Origin: Erysipelotrichaceae bacterium
GTDB taxonomy: Bacteria; Bacillota_I; Bacilli_A; RFN20; CAG-826
Direction: 5' to 3'
Assembly: GCA_015059105.1 (NCBI GenBank)
Contig: SVBB01000004.1
Coordinates: 69,144-133,143 of the forward strand
DNA length: 64,000 bases
In this document: positions 6,950 to 16,776 of the stretch, one piece after another
Numbering within the stretch: position 1 is the first letter of the stretch
How the letters are laid out: every line of letters starts with the position of its first letter
Program-made: the position numbers and the translations under genes
Notes under the pieces: model-generated
What the model saw: the letters and a program-made list of their open reading frames with translations, nothing else
Told to the model about the DNA's origin: nothing
Database searches by the model: none

Positions 6950-8884
6950 ATGTCAAATAACACTTATAACGCTGATAGTATCCAAGTTTTACATGGTTTA
7001 GACGCGGTCAGAAAGCGTCCTGGTATGTATATTGGACCAACAAATTCGACTGGTCTGCATCATTTGATATGGGAAATCGTCGGTAACGCCATCGATGAAG
7101 CGATGTGCGGATACGGAAAAACCATTACAGTGACGATTTTTAAAGATGGCAGTTGTGGTGTTCTCGATGAAGGAAGAGGTATTCCAGTTGGCATCAATAA
7201 AGAAGAGGGTAGACCTGCTGTTGAACTCGTTTTCTCCGAACTCCATGCGGGTGGCAAATTCTCAGACTCAGCCTATAAAAATGCTGGTGGACTTCACGGT
7301 GTTGGAGCCGCTGTTACTAATGCCTTAAGCGTCTATTTAGATGTCACTGTTTATAACGATGGTGAGATTTATCATCTCCGCTACGAAAATGGTGGTCACT
7401 TAGTGACCAAACTTGAGAAACTTGGTCCAACTAAGAAAAGAGGAACTTTGGTGAGATTTAAACCAGATCCAGAGATTTTCTCGACTGTGGAATTCAAAGC
7501 GGATGTCATTCAAGATCATCTTCAAGAGAACGCTTTCCTTATCGGTGGAGTGAAATTTATCTTTAACGATGAAAGAACTGGTGAATCCAAAACCTTCTGT
7601 TATGAAAAGGGTTTACAAGAATATATCGCGAATATGAATGGGGAAAAATCTCCATTAACCCCAATCATCCATTTCCATGAATTCGATGAAGATAGCAGAG
7701 TAGAAACTGAAATCTCATTACAATATTGTAATGGTGTCTATGATGAGACCATTTTCTCCTATGCTAACTTGATTAGAACGAGAGATGGTGGTAGCCATGA
7801 AACTGGTTTTAGAAATGGTCTTACTAGAGCAATCAATGATTTCGCGGAAAACAATGGTTTATTAAAAGGCAAAAAGCTTGAAGGCGCGGATATTAGAGAA
7901 GGAATTACTGCGATTATCTCGATTAAAATTCCAGAAGATATCCTTCTTTTCGAAAGCCAAACCAAAGGAAAATTAACTACTCCAGTAGTGACTACTGTCG
8001 TGCAAAATGTCATTTATAATAAGTTAACTTATTATCTCACTGAAAATAAAGAAATCGCATTGGATTTAATTCATAAATGTGTCGCTTCTCAACAAGCGAG
8101 AATGGCGGCGAGAAAAGCAAAAGAAGAAGCGCGAAGCTCTAAAAAAGCGAAACAAGAAGTGATTCTTTCTGATAAACTCACTCCAGCCCAGTCCAAACAG
8201 TACATGTTAAACGAATTATTCATCGTCGAAGGTGATTCCGCTGGTGGTACTGCAAAAAAGGGCAGAGATAGAATCCATCAAGCAATATTACCACTACGTG
8301 GTAAACCACTTAATACTGATTCTGTTTCATTGGATAGATTACTTCAAAATGAAGAATTTGCGACCCTTATTAATACAATCGGCGCGGGCTTTGGTCAAAC
8401 ATTTGATATTTCCGATATTCATTACGGCAAAATCATCATTATGACTGATGCTGATACCGATGGTGCGCATATCCAAACGTTATTATTAACGTTCTTCTAT
8501 AAATACATGAAACAACTCGTGACTGCTGGTCATATCTATATCGCTGTCCCACCTTTGTACCGCGTTTTTAAAGAAGAGGGGCATAAAAAGATTCAACAGT
8601 ACGCTTGGAGTGATGAAGAACTAGAAATAGCGAAGAAAAAAGTCGGCGCGGGTTATAAAATTAACAGATACAAGGGTCTTGGAGAAATGGACGCCATTCA
8701 ACTTAAAGAAACGACGATGGATCCAAGAACTAGACTTCTTGTAAAAGTGGATATTGAAGATCCTTTTCTCGTAGAGAAACGTATCAATGTTTTAATGGGC
8801 AGAGATGCTTCTTTACGTCGTAAATGGGTGGAAGATAATGTCGACTTTAACACCGTTGATACATTCTTGAAGGAGGTCAAATAA
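6950..8884 (+). CDS. parE: DNA topoisomerase IV subunit B
   Basis: 644-aa type IIA ATPase subunit. GHKL ATPase domain: Glu42, Asn46, and LDEGRGIPVG with Asp73 and Arg76; transducer; TOPRIM domain with EGDSAGGTAK, PLRGKPLN and DADTDGAH for Mg2+ binding. ATG at 6950 is chosen over an in-frame ATG at 6926 because GGAG lies 7 nt upstream and MSNNTYNADSIQVL fits the family. Residue 45, the Asp of the usual EVVDN motif, is Gly (EIVGNAIDEA). The name parE rather than gyrB rests on adjacency to plsY and the parC partner. It overlaps parC by 1 bp. Confidence 0.93.
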   Translation: MSNNTYNADSIQVLHGLDAVRKRPGMYIGPTNSTGLHHLIWEIVGNAIDEAMCGYGKTITVTIFKDGSCGVLDEGRGIPVGINKEEGRPAVELVFSELHAGGKFSDSAYKNAGGLHGVGAAVTNALSVYLDVTVYNDGEIYHLRYENGGHLVTKLEKLGPTKKRGTLVRFKPDPEIFSTVEFKADVIQDHLQENAFLIGGVKFIFNDERTGESKTFCYEKGLQEYIANMNGEKSPLTPIIHFHEFDEDSRVETEISLQYCNGVYDETIFSYANLIRTRDGGSHETGFRNGLTRAINDFAENNGLLKGKKLEGADIREGITAIISIKIPEDILLFESQTKGKLTTPVVTTVVQNVIYNKLTYYLTENKEIALDLIHKCVASQQARMAARKAKEEARSSKKAKQEVILSDKLTPAQSKQYMLNELFIVEGDSAGGTAKKGRDRIHQAILPLRGKPLNTDSVSLDRLLQNEEFATLINTIGAGFGQTFDISDIHYGKIIIMTDADTDGAHIQTLLLTFFYKYMKQLVTAGHIYIAVPPLYRVFKEEGHKKIQQYAWSDEELEIAKKKVGAGYKINRYKGLGEMDAIQLKETTMDPRTRLLVKVDIEDPFLVEKRINVLMGRDASLRRKWVEDNVDFNTVDTFLKEVK

Positions 8885-11493
8885 TGGCTAAGAAAGTTAA
8901 CCAAGAAGAACTTGAACAAATTCAAGAAAATATCTCTGTTGAACCCCTTGAAGAAGTAATGGGTGACCGTTATGCGACATATGCAAAATACGTCATTCAA
9001 GACCGTGCTATCCCAGATGTTAGAGATGGGATGAAGCCAGTGCAAAGACGTATCATTTTCTCGATGTATAAAAGTGGTAACACTTTTAATAAACCAACGA
9101 AGAAATGCGCTCATACAGTTGGGGCGGTCATGGGTACTTATCACCCACATGGCGATTCTTCCATCTATGAAGCGTTAGCAAGAATGAGTCAAGATTGGAA
9201 AGTTAGATACCCACTTGTAGATTTCCAAGGTAATAATGGTTCTATCGATGGTGACTCTCCAGCCGCTTATCGTTATACTGAATCCCGTTTATCAGAATTA
9301 TCCAATGAATTAGTCCGCGATATCGAAAAGAACACTGTCGATATGCAGCTTAACTTCGATGATACAGAACTTGAACCTACAGTTTTACCAGCGAGATTCC
9401 CAAATCTTTTAGTGAATGGTACTGAAGGTATCGCTGTTGCATTAGCAACAGAAATCCCACCTCACAACCTAAAAGAAGTGATTGAGGCGATTATTTATCG
9501 CATTGGACATAAAACTGCAACTACCCAAGATTTAAGACAGTTTGTGCTTGGTCCAGACTTCCCAGGTGGTGGATTTATCTATCAAAGTGGTGGTTTAGAT
9601 GCGATTTATGAAACAGGTAGAGGACGTATTGAAGTTGCTTCTAAAGCGGAATTCGTCACTAACAAAGATAATCAACAAATCATCATTACTGAACTCCCAT
9701 ATAAAGCGGTGAAAATCAATACTGTCTATGAAATAGACAAGATTCGTCATTCCAAAGCTATTGATGGCATCATTGAAGTGAGAGATGAATCCGACTATAA
9801 AGGAATTAGAATCGTTGTCGATGTTAAAAAAGAAGCAAAAATTGACCTCATTTGGAACTATTTATTAAACAAAACATCACTTCAAACCAGTTATTCCGCG
9901 AATATGGTCGCGATTGTTAACGGTCGTCCGAGAACCCTTTCTTTATTAGAATTTGTCGACGCCTATATCGCTCACCAAGTGGATATTGTGACCCGTAAAT
10001 CAAGGTTTGATTTAAATAAATTTGAAAACAGACTTCATATCGTCGATGGATTAATCTTAGCCTCCCTTAACATCAATGAAGTTGTGGAAATCATCCGTAA
10101 GAGTAAAGATAAGGCTGATTCTAAAGTCAATTTGATGAATCGCTATGACTTTTCTAACGAACAAGCAGAAGCGATTGTGACGATGCCTTTATATAAATTA
10201 AGCCATACTGATGAAGAGATTCTTCTCAAAGAGAAGAAGCAATTAGAAGATGATATCGCGGAACTCAAAGAAATCCTCGCTGATCCAAATAAACTCAATC
10301 GCGTTTTAGTGAAGGATTTAAAAGCAATCGCGGATAAATATGGGGATGAAAGAAGAACCCAAATCATCGAAAAAGGTGAAACTAAACCAATTGATAAGCG
10401 TGAGCTTATCGCTAGAGAAGATGTGATGATTGCTGTCACCCATGATGGTTATATCAAACGCAGCTCCATCAAATCATATAAAAGCAGTGAATCTCTCCCT
10501 GGCGTGAAAGATTCTGACGCTCTTCTCCATATTGGAATGGCGAATACTATCGATTATCTTGTTTGTTTTACAAACAAAGGTAATTATATTGTCGTTCCAG
10601 TCCATAAATTAACAGAGAATAGATGGAAAGATGAAGGAACTCATATCAATGATTTCACGACATTAGGGCAAGGAGAAAAGCTTATTAAAGCTTTCGTCAT
10701 AAAAGAACTTAGAAATGATCTCTATTTCGCCGTTTTAAGCAAACTTGGACAAATCAAACGTTTCCCTGTTTCTGATATCGATGTCAGCAAGAAATCACGT
10801 CCTCAAAGAGCGATGCGTATTCTTAATTCCGACTTAGTAGTGGGCGTAGAATTATTGAGCGGTAACAGCAACTTATTAGTTATAACTAATAATGGTTTTG
10901 CTTCTTACTATAATGAAAACGAATTATCCGTCGTTTCAGCAAAAGCTGGTGGTGTGAAAGCAATGGGCAATATGCTCGGCGGGCAAGCCACTGCATTATT
11001 AGCTTTTGAAGAAAGCGAAAGAGGGAAAGTCGCTTTATTTACAGATAAAGGACATGTGCGTGTGTTTGACGCGTATAAGCTTCCTTTAACAAATAGATTA
11101 GGGAGAGCGAATATCGTCTGTCAATCCTTTAAAAACGATGTTCATAAAGTCGTCTCTGCGGTGAAGATTGGTAGAGCTGATTTACTTAGAGTAAATCTCC
11201 ACTTGAATAATCTCTCTTCAATGATCTATGAAATGGATGACTTTAGAATTACTGAAGCACAGAATGCAAAGAAGAATATTTCTACTCCAGCGAAGACTTT
11301 AATCCTTAGAGCGTTACCATTTGAAGAACTAATAACAATCGATAAAAACACGATTTCTCATCCAATTGTCCTTAAAGAACCACGTATTAAAAAGCCTGTT
11401 GAAGAAGGACAAATAGCGGAAGAAAAGGTAAAACCAGAGGGTGAAGAGAAAGAGCAAATCGAACAGATGTCAATCTTCGATGACCTCGATTAA
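8884..11493 (+). CDS. parC: DNA topoisomerase IV subunit A
   Basis: 869-aa DNA-cleaving subunit that decatenates replicated chromosomes with ParE. The winged-helix region holds Arg-Tyr131 in AAYRYTE, the catalytic tyrosine; HPHGDSSIYE contains Ser92 and Glu96, the positions mutated in quinolone resistance, both in their susceptible state. Coiled-coil and dimer region in the middle, C-terminal beta-pinwheel blades from about residue 500, and an acidic tail (EEGQIAEEKVKPEGEEKE). Starts at the TAATG overlap with parE. Confidence 0.94.
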   Translation: MAKKVNQEELEQIQENISVEPLEEVMGDRYATYAKYVIQDRAIPDVRDGMKPVQRRIIFSMYKSGNTFNKPTKKCAHTVGAVMGTYHPHGDSSIYEALARMSQDWKVRYPLVDFQGNNGSIDGDSPAAYRYTESRLSELSNELVRDIEKNTVDMQLNFDDTELEPTVLPARFPNLLVNGTEGIAVALATEIPPHNLKEVIEAIIYRIGHKTATTQDLRQFVLGPDFPGGGFIYQSGGLDAIYETGRGRIEVASKAEFVTNKDNQQIIITELPYKAVKINTVYEIDKIRHSKAIDGIIEVRDESDYKGIRIVVDVKKEAKIDLIWNYLLNKTSLQTSYSANMVAIVNGRPRTLSLLEFVDAYIAHQVDIVTRKSRFDLNKFENRLHIVDGLILASLNINEVVEIIRKSKDKADSKVNLMNRYDFSNEQAEAIVTMPLYKLSHTDEEILLKEKKQLEDDIAELKEILADPNKLNRVLVKDLKAIADKYGDERRTQIIEKGETKPIDKRELIAREDVMIAVTHDGYIKRSSIKSYKSSESLPGVKDSDALLHIGMANTIDYLVCFTNKGNYIVVPVHKLTENRWKDEGTHINDFTTLGQGEKLIKAFVIKELRNDLYFAVLSKLGQIKRFPVSDIDVSKKSRPQRAMRILNSDLVVGVELLSGNSNLLVITNNGFASYYNENELSVVSAKAGGVKAMGNMLGGQATALLAFEESERGKVALFTDKGHVRVFDAYKLPLTNRLGRANIVCQSFKNDVHKVVSAVKIGRADLLRVNLHLNNLSSMIYEMDDFRITEAQNAKKNISTPAKTLILRALPFEELITIDKNTISHPIVLKEPRIKKPVEEGQIAEEKVKPEGEEKEQIEQMSIFDDLD

Positions 11494-11574
11494 TAATACA
11501 TAGTATTAATCTAAAATATTAGTAAATAATTAGTAGATATTTAGTATTTATAACAAAGGTTTAGTAAACTAAAA

Positions 11575-11604
11575 AGCCTGCTTGGTAATGCCGAGCAGTT
11601 TTTT
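11575..11604 (+). terminator. Intrinsic terminator of parE-parC
   Basis: CTGCTTGG (11578-11585), TAATG loop, CCGAGCAG (11591-11598) with one wobble pair, followed by TTTTTT. Confidence 0.85.
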
Positions 11605-11648
11605 AAAAGTCTATTATTTAATGACTTTTTGCTTTATGATATTAGCAT

Positions 11649-12185
11649 ATGTTCAAGAAGTTCATTCCCTTTGCTCACGCTAATTCGATTTACGACCTTC
11701 CTGTCGATTTTTTTAAATCTATCGGCGTGAAATATGTCCTCACAGATTTGGATAACACTCTTGATAGTTATCGCTTGATGAAGCCAAAACAAAAAGCGAT
11801 TGATTTTATCAATAATCTTAGAGATAACGGGATTACCCCAATCATCATCTCTAATAACAAGGGGAAAAGAGTGAAAAGCTATGCGACTGCTTTAGGCGTT
11901 GACTTCATCTGGGGAGCGAAAAAGCCTTTCGCGAAGAACATTCTTGCATTTATCAATTCAAAAAGTATTGATAAAAATGATACAATACTAATTGGTGATC
12001 AACTCATCACTGATGTGTGGTGCGGTCATAACGCTGGTATCAGAGTCATTTGGACTAATAAATTAGTCAAAGAAGACCAATGGACTACGCATATCAACCG
12101 CAAATTTGAATTCATCATCAAGAAATATCATTATAAACACGGAAATATCCGAGAATGGAGTGACTGTTATGGCAACAAAGATTAG
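11649..12185 (+). CDS. yqeG: YqeG family HAD-IIIA phosphatase
   Basis: 178 aa. The HAD motif I DLDNTLDSY (LTDLDNT), motif II ISNNKGKR, motif III Lys in AKKPF and motif IV IGDQLITDVWCGHNAG are all present, as in YqeG/PGP-like phosphatases. Substrate in Bacilli is not settled; some homologues are phosphatidylglycerophosphate phosphatases. First gene of the conserved yqeG-yqeH-yhbY-nadD-yqeK block. No Shine-Dalgarno; a TATGAT lies 8 nt before the ATG (11635-11640). Overlaps yqeH by 17 bp. Confidence 0.9.
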   Translation: MFKKFIPFAHANSIYDLPVDFFKSIGVKYVLTDLDNTLDSYRLMKPKQKAIDFINNLRDNGITPIIISNNKGKRVKSYATALGVDFIWGAKKPFAKNILAFINSKSIDKNDTILIGDQLITDVWCGHNAGIRVIWTNKLVKEDQWTTHINRKFEFIIKKYHYKHGNIREWSDCYGNKD

Positions 12186-13311
12186 CAGAGTGAGAAGATG
12201 CTTCCACTGTGGAGCGATTCTCCAAACCATAGATAAGAGTGAAAAAGGCTATATCGACGAAAAGACTATTAATATGTACGATAACAATGCCTTGCTTTAT
12301 TGTAACAATTGTTACAACGATTTAAGAAACTACAATTCTAGCCAAGTCTTAAATCCTGTTGAAAGCGAAGTCATCAATATCTTAAAGGATGCGAATGCAA
12401 CTGACGCATTCATCATTTGGGTTGTCGACTTATTCTCGTTTAACGGCAACCTTCCAAAGGAAGTTGTCAAGATGGTCAAACATCTTAAAGTCAGCGTCGT
12501 GGGTACAAAAAGAGACTTATTCTCCCAATATATCGATGATGATGTATTCATTCGTTATTTAAACGAAAGATTCAAAGCTTCCGGCATTAAACCATATTCC
12601 GTGAGATTATTTGGCAACGAAGATGAAATCAACGCGCCTCAGCTCATGGAAGCGATTAATATTGCTAGACAAGGACATGATGTCTATCTCATCGGTTCCT
12701 TAACTAGTGGTAAAACTTCCCTCATCAATAGAATGATGAAGAATTTTGAAAACAAATCCAAATGGCATATTACCATCGATGAATATCCAGGAACTAACGT
12801 GAAGGTGTTAACAGTCCCATTATCTAACTCCTCATTCTTCTATGAACTTCCTGGTTTTGAAAACAACGATAGCATTCTCAATAAAATTGAGAAATCAAAT
12901 ACCAAATATCTCACTCCACGTAAGAAAGTCAGCGTTACTACCAAGTTCTTAAATGAACATGATGCCTTAATGGTTGGTAACCTTGCGACATTCACTTTAC
13001 AAAAAGGTGTTCAAACGACAGTGAGATTCTATGCCGCAGAAGATGTGGAAATCAAAAAGACGAAATCCAGCCATATTGATGAAATCAATGCGGAAAATAT
13101 CAGAAGACGCTTCATCCGTCCAGTCAGCGATCGATTCACACACTTCTCTGATTACGATGTCTTCTCTTTTGAGGTGGAAGATGATGAAAAGGTCCATGAT
13201 ATCTCCATCCAAGGTTTAGGATGGTTCTCCTTTATCGGTAAAGGACAAACATTCTTCGTCAGTTTACCAAAAGGTGTGGCAGTGAAAGAATGCCCAGGAA
13301 AGATTAGATAA
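12169..13311 (+). CDS. yqeH: Ribosome biogenesis GTPase YqeH (circularly permuted)
   Basis: 380 aa from the ATG at 12169, which has GGAG 8 nt upstream; earlier in-frame codons lie inside yqeG and are unlikely starts. An N-terminal zinc finger (CFHCG ... YCNNCY) is followed by permuted G motifs: G4 as GTKRDLF, then G1 as GSLTSGKTSLI, then G3 as ELPGFE. YqeH assists 30S subunit assembly. The G1 loop lacks the usual Asn (GxTNxGKS in Bacillus) but keeps GKT. 1-bp overlap with yhbY. Confidence 0.93.
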   Translation: MATKISRVRRCFHCGAILQTIDKSEKGYIDEKTINMYDNNALLYCNNCYNDLRNYNSSQVLNPVESEVINILKDANATDAFIIWVVDLFSFNGNLPKEVVKMVKHLKVSVVGTKRDLFSQYIDDDVFIRYLNERFKASGIKPYSVRLFGNEDEINAPQLMEAINIARQGHDVYLIGSLTSGKTSLINRMMKNFENKSKWHITIDEYPGTNVKVLTVPLSNSSFFYELPGFENNDSILNKIEKSNTKYLTPRKKVSVTTKFLNEHDALMVGNLATFTLQKGVQTTVRFYAAEDVEIKKTKSSHIDEINAENIRRRFIRPVSDRFTHFSDYDVFSFEVEDDEKVHDISIQGLGWFSFIGKGQTFFVSLPKGVAVKECPGKIR

Positions 13312-13604
13312 TGTTAAACAATCATCAAAAAGCACAGCTTAAAGGATTAGCGTCAACCCTTGATACAAAGTATCAGATTGGAAAGAATGAAATCTCTCCC
13401 TCTCTTTTAGATATGCTCGACAAAGCTTTAGTGGCCAAAGAACTCATCAAAATCGATGTGATGAAAGGTTATACTTCTCCAATTATGGAACTCGCTTTAG
13501 ATTTATCGAGCAAATTAAACGCGGAAATCGTCCAAGTCGTTGGAAGAGTGGTTGTTTTATATCGCAAAAACAAAGAGAAACCAAAAATCAAATTAGTAAA
13601 ATGA
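13311..13604 (+). CDS. yhbY: YhbY/YqeI CRM-domain RNA-binding protein
   Basis: 97-aa single CRM domain: LKGLASTLDTKYQIGKN at the N terminus and a C-terminal RVVVLYRK strand. Family members bind pre-50S or 16S/23S rRNA during ribosome assembly. Starts on the yqeH stop (TAATG) and overlaps nadD-yqeK by 4 bp, so translation is coupled along the operon. Length is normal. Confidence 0.92.
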   Translation: MLNNHQKAQLKGLASTLDTKYQIGKNEISPSLLDMLDKALVAKELIKIDVMKGYTSPIMELALDLSSKLNAEIVQVVGRVVVLYRKNKEKPKIKLVK

Positions 13605-14698
13605 ATATCATAATATTTGGAGGCAGCTTCGATCCAATTCATATTGGACACTTAAATATGGCCCGTAAAGCCGCGAAAGATTATGACGCGGTAGTTTATT
13701 TAGTTCCCTCCCCAATTGGCATCTGGAAGGCCCAAAGCGTATCAAAAAACGATAAACTCAATATGCTGAAGCTCGCGATTGAAGATTATCCAGAGCTTAA
13801 GATTGATGAATTTGAACTCAACAGCGGTAAAGATACGAACAATTATTCCATCGATACTGTGGAATATTTCATAAAGAAATTCCCTAATGACAAAATCTAT
13901 TTCCTTATCGGCGAAGATCAAGCGATGAATTTTCATCGTTGGATAAAAGCCAAAGAAATCTCTGAACTCGTCCAAATCATCTATTATCCACGAAGTGGTT
14001 ATTCCGTTCCTTTAGAGAATGCGAAGACTTTTCATATGAAATTCATTAAAGGAAAGACTTTTGATATGTCATCTACTGATATTAGAGATTTATCAAAACT
14101 CAATCTTCCTCCGAAAGTCCTCAATTATATAATTGAACATGAACTATATTTCGTTCCAAGAGTAAAGGCGATGTATACCGAAAAGCGTTATGAACATGTC
14201 CTTTCCGTTGCAAAACTGGCTTGTGAAATCGCTAGGAGCAATGGTTTATTAAATGAACCGCTTAATTATGGACGATATTTCGTCGCTGGCTATCTTCACG
14301 ACATCGCTAAATCGATGAGTAGAGAAGAACAAATCGAATTAATCAAATACAATTACCCAGATTACGATAATTTACCGATTTTCTCATATCATCAGTTTGC
14401 CGGATCAATCATCGCCGAGCAACAATTTGGTATAAATGACCAAGAAATCCTCGATTCCATCCGTTTCCATGCGACAGGAAGAAGTGAAATGTCTCCAATG
14501 GAAAGAATTGTTTATGCTTCTGATAAACTCGACCCATTAAGAGGATATGATAGCAGTAAACTCATCGCGTTAATGAAAATCGACTATGCGAAAGGGTTTG
14601 AAGAAGTCCTTAAAGCAAACAAAAGATATTTAGAAGCTAATGGTAAAATGACGATGAACCCTCTCACCAAAGAGTGCTTTGATTTTTATCTTAAATAA
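13601..14698 (+). CDS. nadD: NadD-YqeK fusion: nicotinate-mononucleotide adenylyltransferase + HD hydrolase
   Basis: 365 aa. Residues 1-185 are NadD: GGSFDP (7-12), HIGH (14-17), and MSSTDIR (156-162), giving NaMN adenylylation in NAD synthesis. Residues 190-365 form a YqeK-like HD domain with RYEHVLSV (His199), GYLHDIAKS (His233-Asp234), and YASDKLDP near 340; YqeK proteins hydrolyse Ap4A symmetrically. In Bacillus these are two adjacent genes; here they are one uninterrupted reading frame. A separate nadE lies at 40.0-40.8 kb. No terminator is visible before the convergent ABC permease gene. Confidence 0.93.
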   Translation: MNIIIFGGSFDPIHIGHLNMARKAAKDYDAVVYLVPSPIGIWKAQSVSKNDKLNMLKLAIEDYPELKIDEFELNSGKDTNNYSIDTVEYFIKKFPNDKIYFLIGEDQAMNFHRWIKAKEISELVQIIYYPRSGYSVPLENAKTFHMKFIKGKTFDMSSTDIRDLSKLNLPPKVLNYIIEHELYFVPRVKAMYTEKRYEHVLSVAKLACEIARSNGLLNEPLNYGRYFVAGYLHDIAKSMSREEQIELIKYNYPDYDNLPIFSYHQFAGSIIAEQQFGINDQEILDSIRFHATGRSEMSPMERIVYASDKLDPLRGYDSSKLIALMKIDYAKGFEEVLKANKRYLEANGKMTMNPLTKECFDFYLK

Positions 14699-15886
14699 CT
14701 ATTTAATACTGCTGAGAACGGCATTTAAGACAGTGGTTAACACTACTGAAACGAGATAAGTAGAAACGATAATGACATAAGGAATTATGTCTTTTTTCTT
14801 AATTGAAAAGCGGTGATTCATGATGCCGTTAAAGATATAATGTCCCGCGGATAAGAAAGTGATAACCGCGACATGTAAGACGATTGCTAAAGCGAGGATT
14901 GAAGAAGCATTATTTGTTGTCGCTCCTAACATGAAAGCTAATACGATAAAGAAAGCTTCAAAAATGGTTTTCTGTCCATAATCTCTTCCCATTGGTTTAC
15001 CAGCGAATTCTCCGCTGCTCTCTTTTTCTTTGATAAATACTAGTAGGCATATAATGCCTAAAGCGATATATAATCCAAGATAAACAAAGTCGAGGACCAA
15101 TAATAAGGCTTCTTTTGAATCAAAGTAACTGCTTTCCATATCGATTACTAGAGGATTAAAGATTTGATAAACGATCGCTAAAGGGTTAACCATCGTAATC
15201 GAGTGGAAAACATTTAAATTAGAGATGTTAAATGCATACCCTCTAGTGCTAGAAAACGCTCTGATGTAATGAATGACATAGTAAAGAGGAGTGGTCAAAG
15301 CATTATTGAGTAAGAAATAACCACACGCTAGCATGATTAAAGAATTGATGAGTCTATTGCTACGTGTCACTAAGAAATAAGCGATGAAATAATTTAAACA
15401 ACCAGCGAGTAAAACTAAGATATATGCGAGAATGTAATAACCAAAATTAAATACAAAATAACTATAAGTTATATCTCCACTTGTAACAACTTTACCAGCG
15501 TTGGGTAACTCTGTTAAAAACATGATGAGAAGGGATAAGAGGAATAATCCTGTATAGATGATGACGCTTCCAATTAACACGACGAGGTTATTGACATATC
15601 TAATGCTTCTTTGTCCTTTTGGGTTTTGATAGAACAAGTCAACATCCTGTATATGATAACGATATCTGTTCACAAATAGTGGGGCAAATGTTGTCAGAAT
15701 GATAAGCGGGATGAAGAATCCAAGCATCGAAGACGTTGGACGATTAAAGATATAATATGATGACGATGTACGAATAACAGCGTTCGATACATTAATACAA
15801 ATCATAAAATAGGCGACTAAAATGATCCCAAGAGTGAGGAAATAAGGAAGATATCTTTTGATAGTATATTTTATATACGGTTTCAT
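14699..15886 (-). CDS. ABC-2-like transporter membrane protein
   Basis: 395 aa with roughly ten to twelve hydrophobic segments and no catalytic motif, encoded directly behind an ABC ATPase gene with a 4-bp overlap. Architecture resembles the ABC-2 / YhaP type export permeases of Bacilli. The large soluble loop between the first two helices is short and tyrosine-rich. Substrate unknown; possibilities include peptide export or self-protection. It ends 1 bp after the nadD-yqeK stop on the opposite strand. Confidence 0.7.
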   Translation of the reverse strand: MKPYIKYTIKRYLPYFLTLGIILVAYFMICINVSNAVIRTSSSYYIFNRPTSSMLGFFIPLIILTTFAPLFVNRYRYHIQDVDLFYQNPKGQRSIRYVNNLVVLIGSVIIYTGLFLLSLLIMFLTELPNAGKVVTSGDITYSYFVFNFGYYILAYILVLLAGCLNYFIAYFLVTRSNRLINSLIMLACGYFLLNNALTTPLYYVIHYIRAFSSTRGYAFNISNLNVFHSITMVNPLAIVYQIFNPLVIDMESSYFDSKEALLLVLDFVYLGLYIALGIICLLVFIKEKESSGEFAGKPMGRDYGQKTIFEAFFIVLAFMLGATTNNASSILALAIVLHVAVITFLSAGHYIFNGIMNHRFSIKKKDIIPYVIIVSTYLVSVVLTTVLNAVLSSIK

Positions 15887-16752
15887 CTATCCTTCTCCTT
15901 TCTCATATTTTCTTTAAATACTTCTTGGTCATCGATATTAATCTTTTCAAATAACGAACAAGGGAAATCTTTCTTAAAAGAGTCGATATCAAAATCAGCA
16001 TTGAAGATAAGATGGGAGATAGAACCAATCCTCGTTAATGATGATAGTGGATATCCTTTAGAGATAATATCGCTTTCATTTACCTCTTTATCAAATAAAA
16101 TTTGATATTTTTGATAAGTAGTGGCTTCTTCCACAATATTTCCTTCTTTGCTGAGCTTGCCTTTATGAAGAAGGATGAAGTTATCGCATAAACCCTCTAA
16201 AGAAGTAAGACTATGGGAAGCGATGATAAATGTTTTAGTTTTGCTTTGCTCTTTAATTTCTTGTTTTATGACTTCGACCGCCATTGGATCAACACCATCA
16301 AAAGCTTCGTCTAAAAGGATATAGGAGCAATCCATTGCTAAAGCAATAGCGATAAATAGCTGTCTTCTCATGCCTTTAGAATAATTATTAACACGACGTC
16401 CTTTTGGAAGCTTGAACTTGTCAATCAACTCAAAAGCCTTATCGACATCAAGTGGAAATAGTGATGCATACAAGGAAACGCAGGTCTTTATATCCGCGTT
16501 ACGTGGGTAATAAGGATTATCAGATAGGAAGAATAGTGTATTTTTCGCTTCTAAAGAGTCTGCTGGGTGCTCATCAATAGTGACTTCACCGTCAGTAGGA
16601 ACATAAATAGCGGATATGAGTCTTAATAAAGTAGACTTACCCGCGCCATTTTCACCCATCAGCCCATTAACACCTGGACGTATTTCAATAGAGAGGTTAT
16701 TGATAGCAGTAACATCTTCAAATTTCTTAGTTACATTTGATACTTTAATCAT
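15883..16752 (-). CDS. ABC transporter ATP-binding protein
   Basis: About 289 aa. Walker A GENGAGKST, signature NYSKGMRRQL, Walker B ILLDEAFDGVDP, switch His in ASHSL; a C-terminal ~80-aa extension follows. This is the CcmA/NatA-like group working with ABC-2 permeases. MIKVSNVTKKF (ATG at 16752) is chosen as the N terminus because it matches the family; an in-frame ATG at 16776 exists, but neither has a Shine-Dalgarno, and a TATAAT overlaps the upstream ATG, which would favour the downstream start. Partner permease overlaps by 4 bp. Confidence 0.85.
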   Translation of the reverse strand: MIKVSNVTKKFEDVTAINNLSIEIRPGVNGLMGENGAGKSTLLRLISAIYVPTDGEVTIDEHPADSLEAKNTLFFLSDNPYYPRNADIKTCVSLYASLFPLDVDKAFELIDKFKLPKGRRVNNYSKGMRRQLFIAIALAMDCSYILLDEAFDGVDPMAVEVIKQEIKEQSKTKTFIIASHSLTSLEGLCDNFILLHKGKLSKEGNIVEEATTYQKYQILFDKEVNESDIISKGYPLSSLTRIGSISHLIFNADFDIDSFKKDFPCSLFEKINIDDQEVFKENMRKEKDR

Positions 16753-16776
16753 AAATATTGTTTTGTTCTTAATCAT

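Noticed and set aside
12106-12168. Longer YqeH start inside yqeG
   Set aside because: No ribosome binding site; the family N terminus and GGAG support the ATG at 12169.
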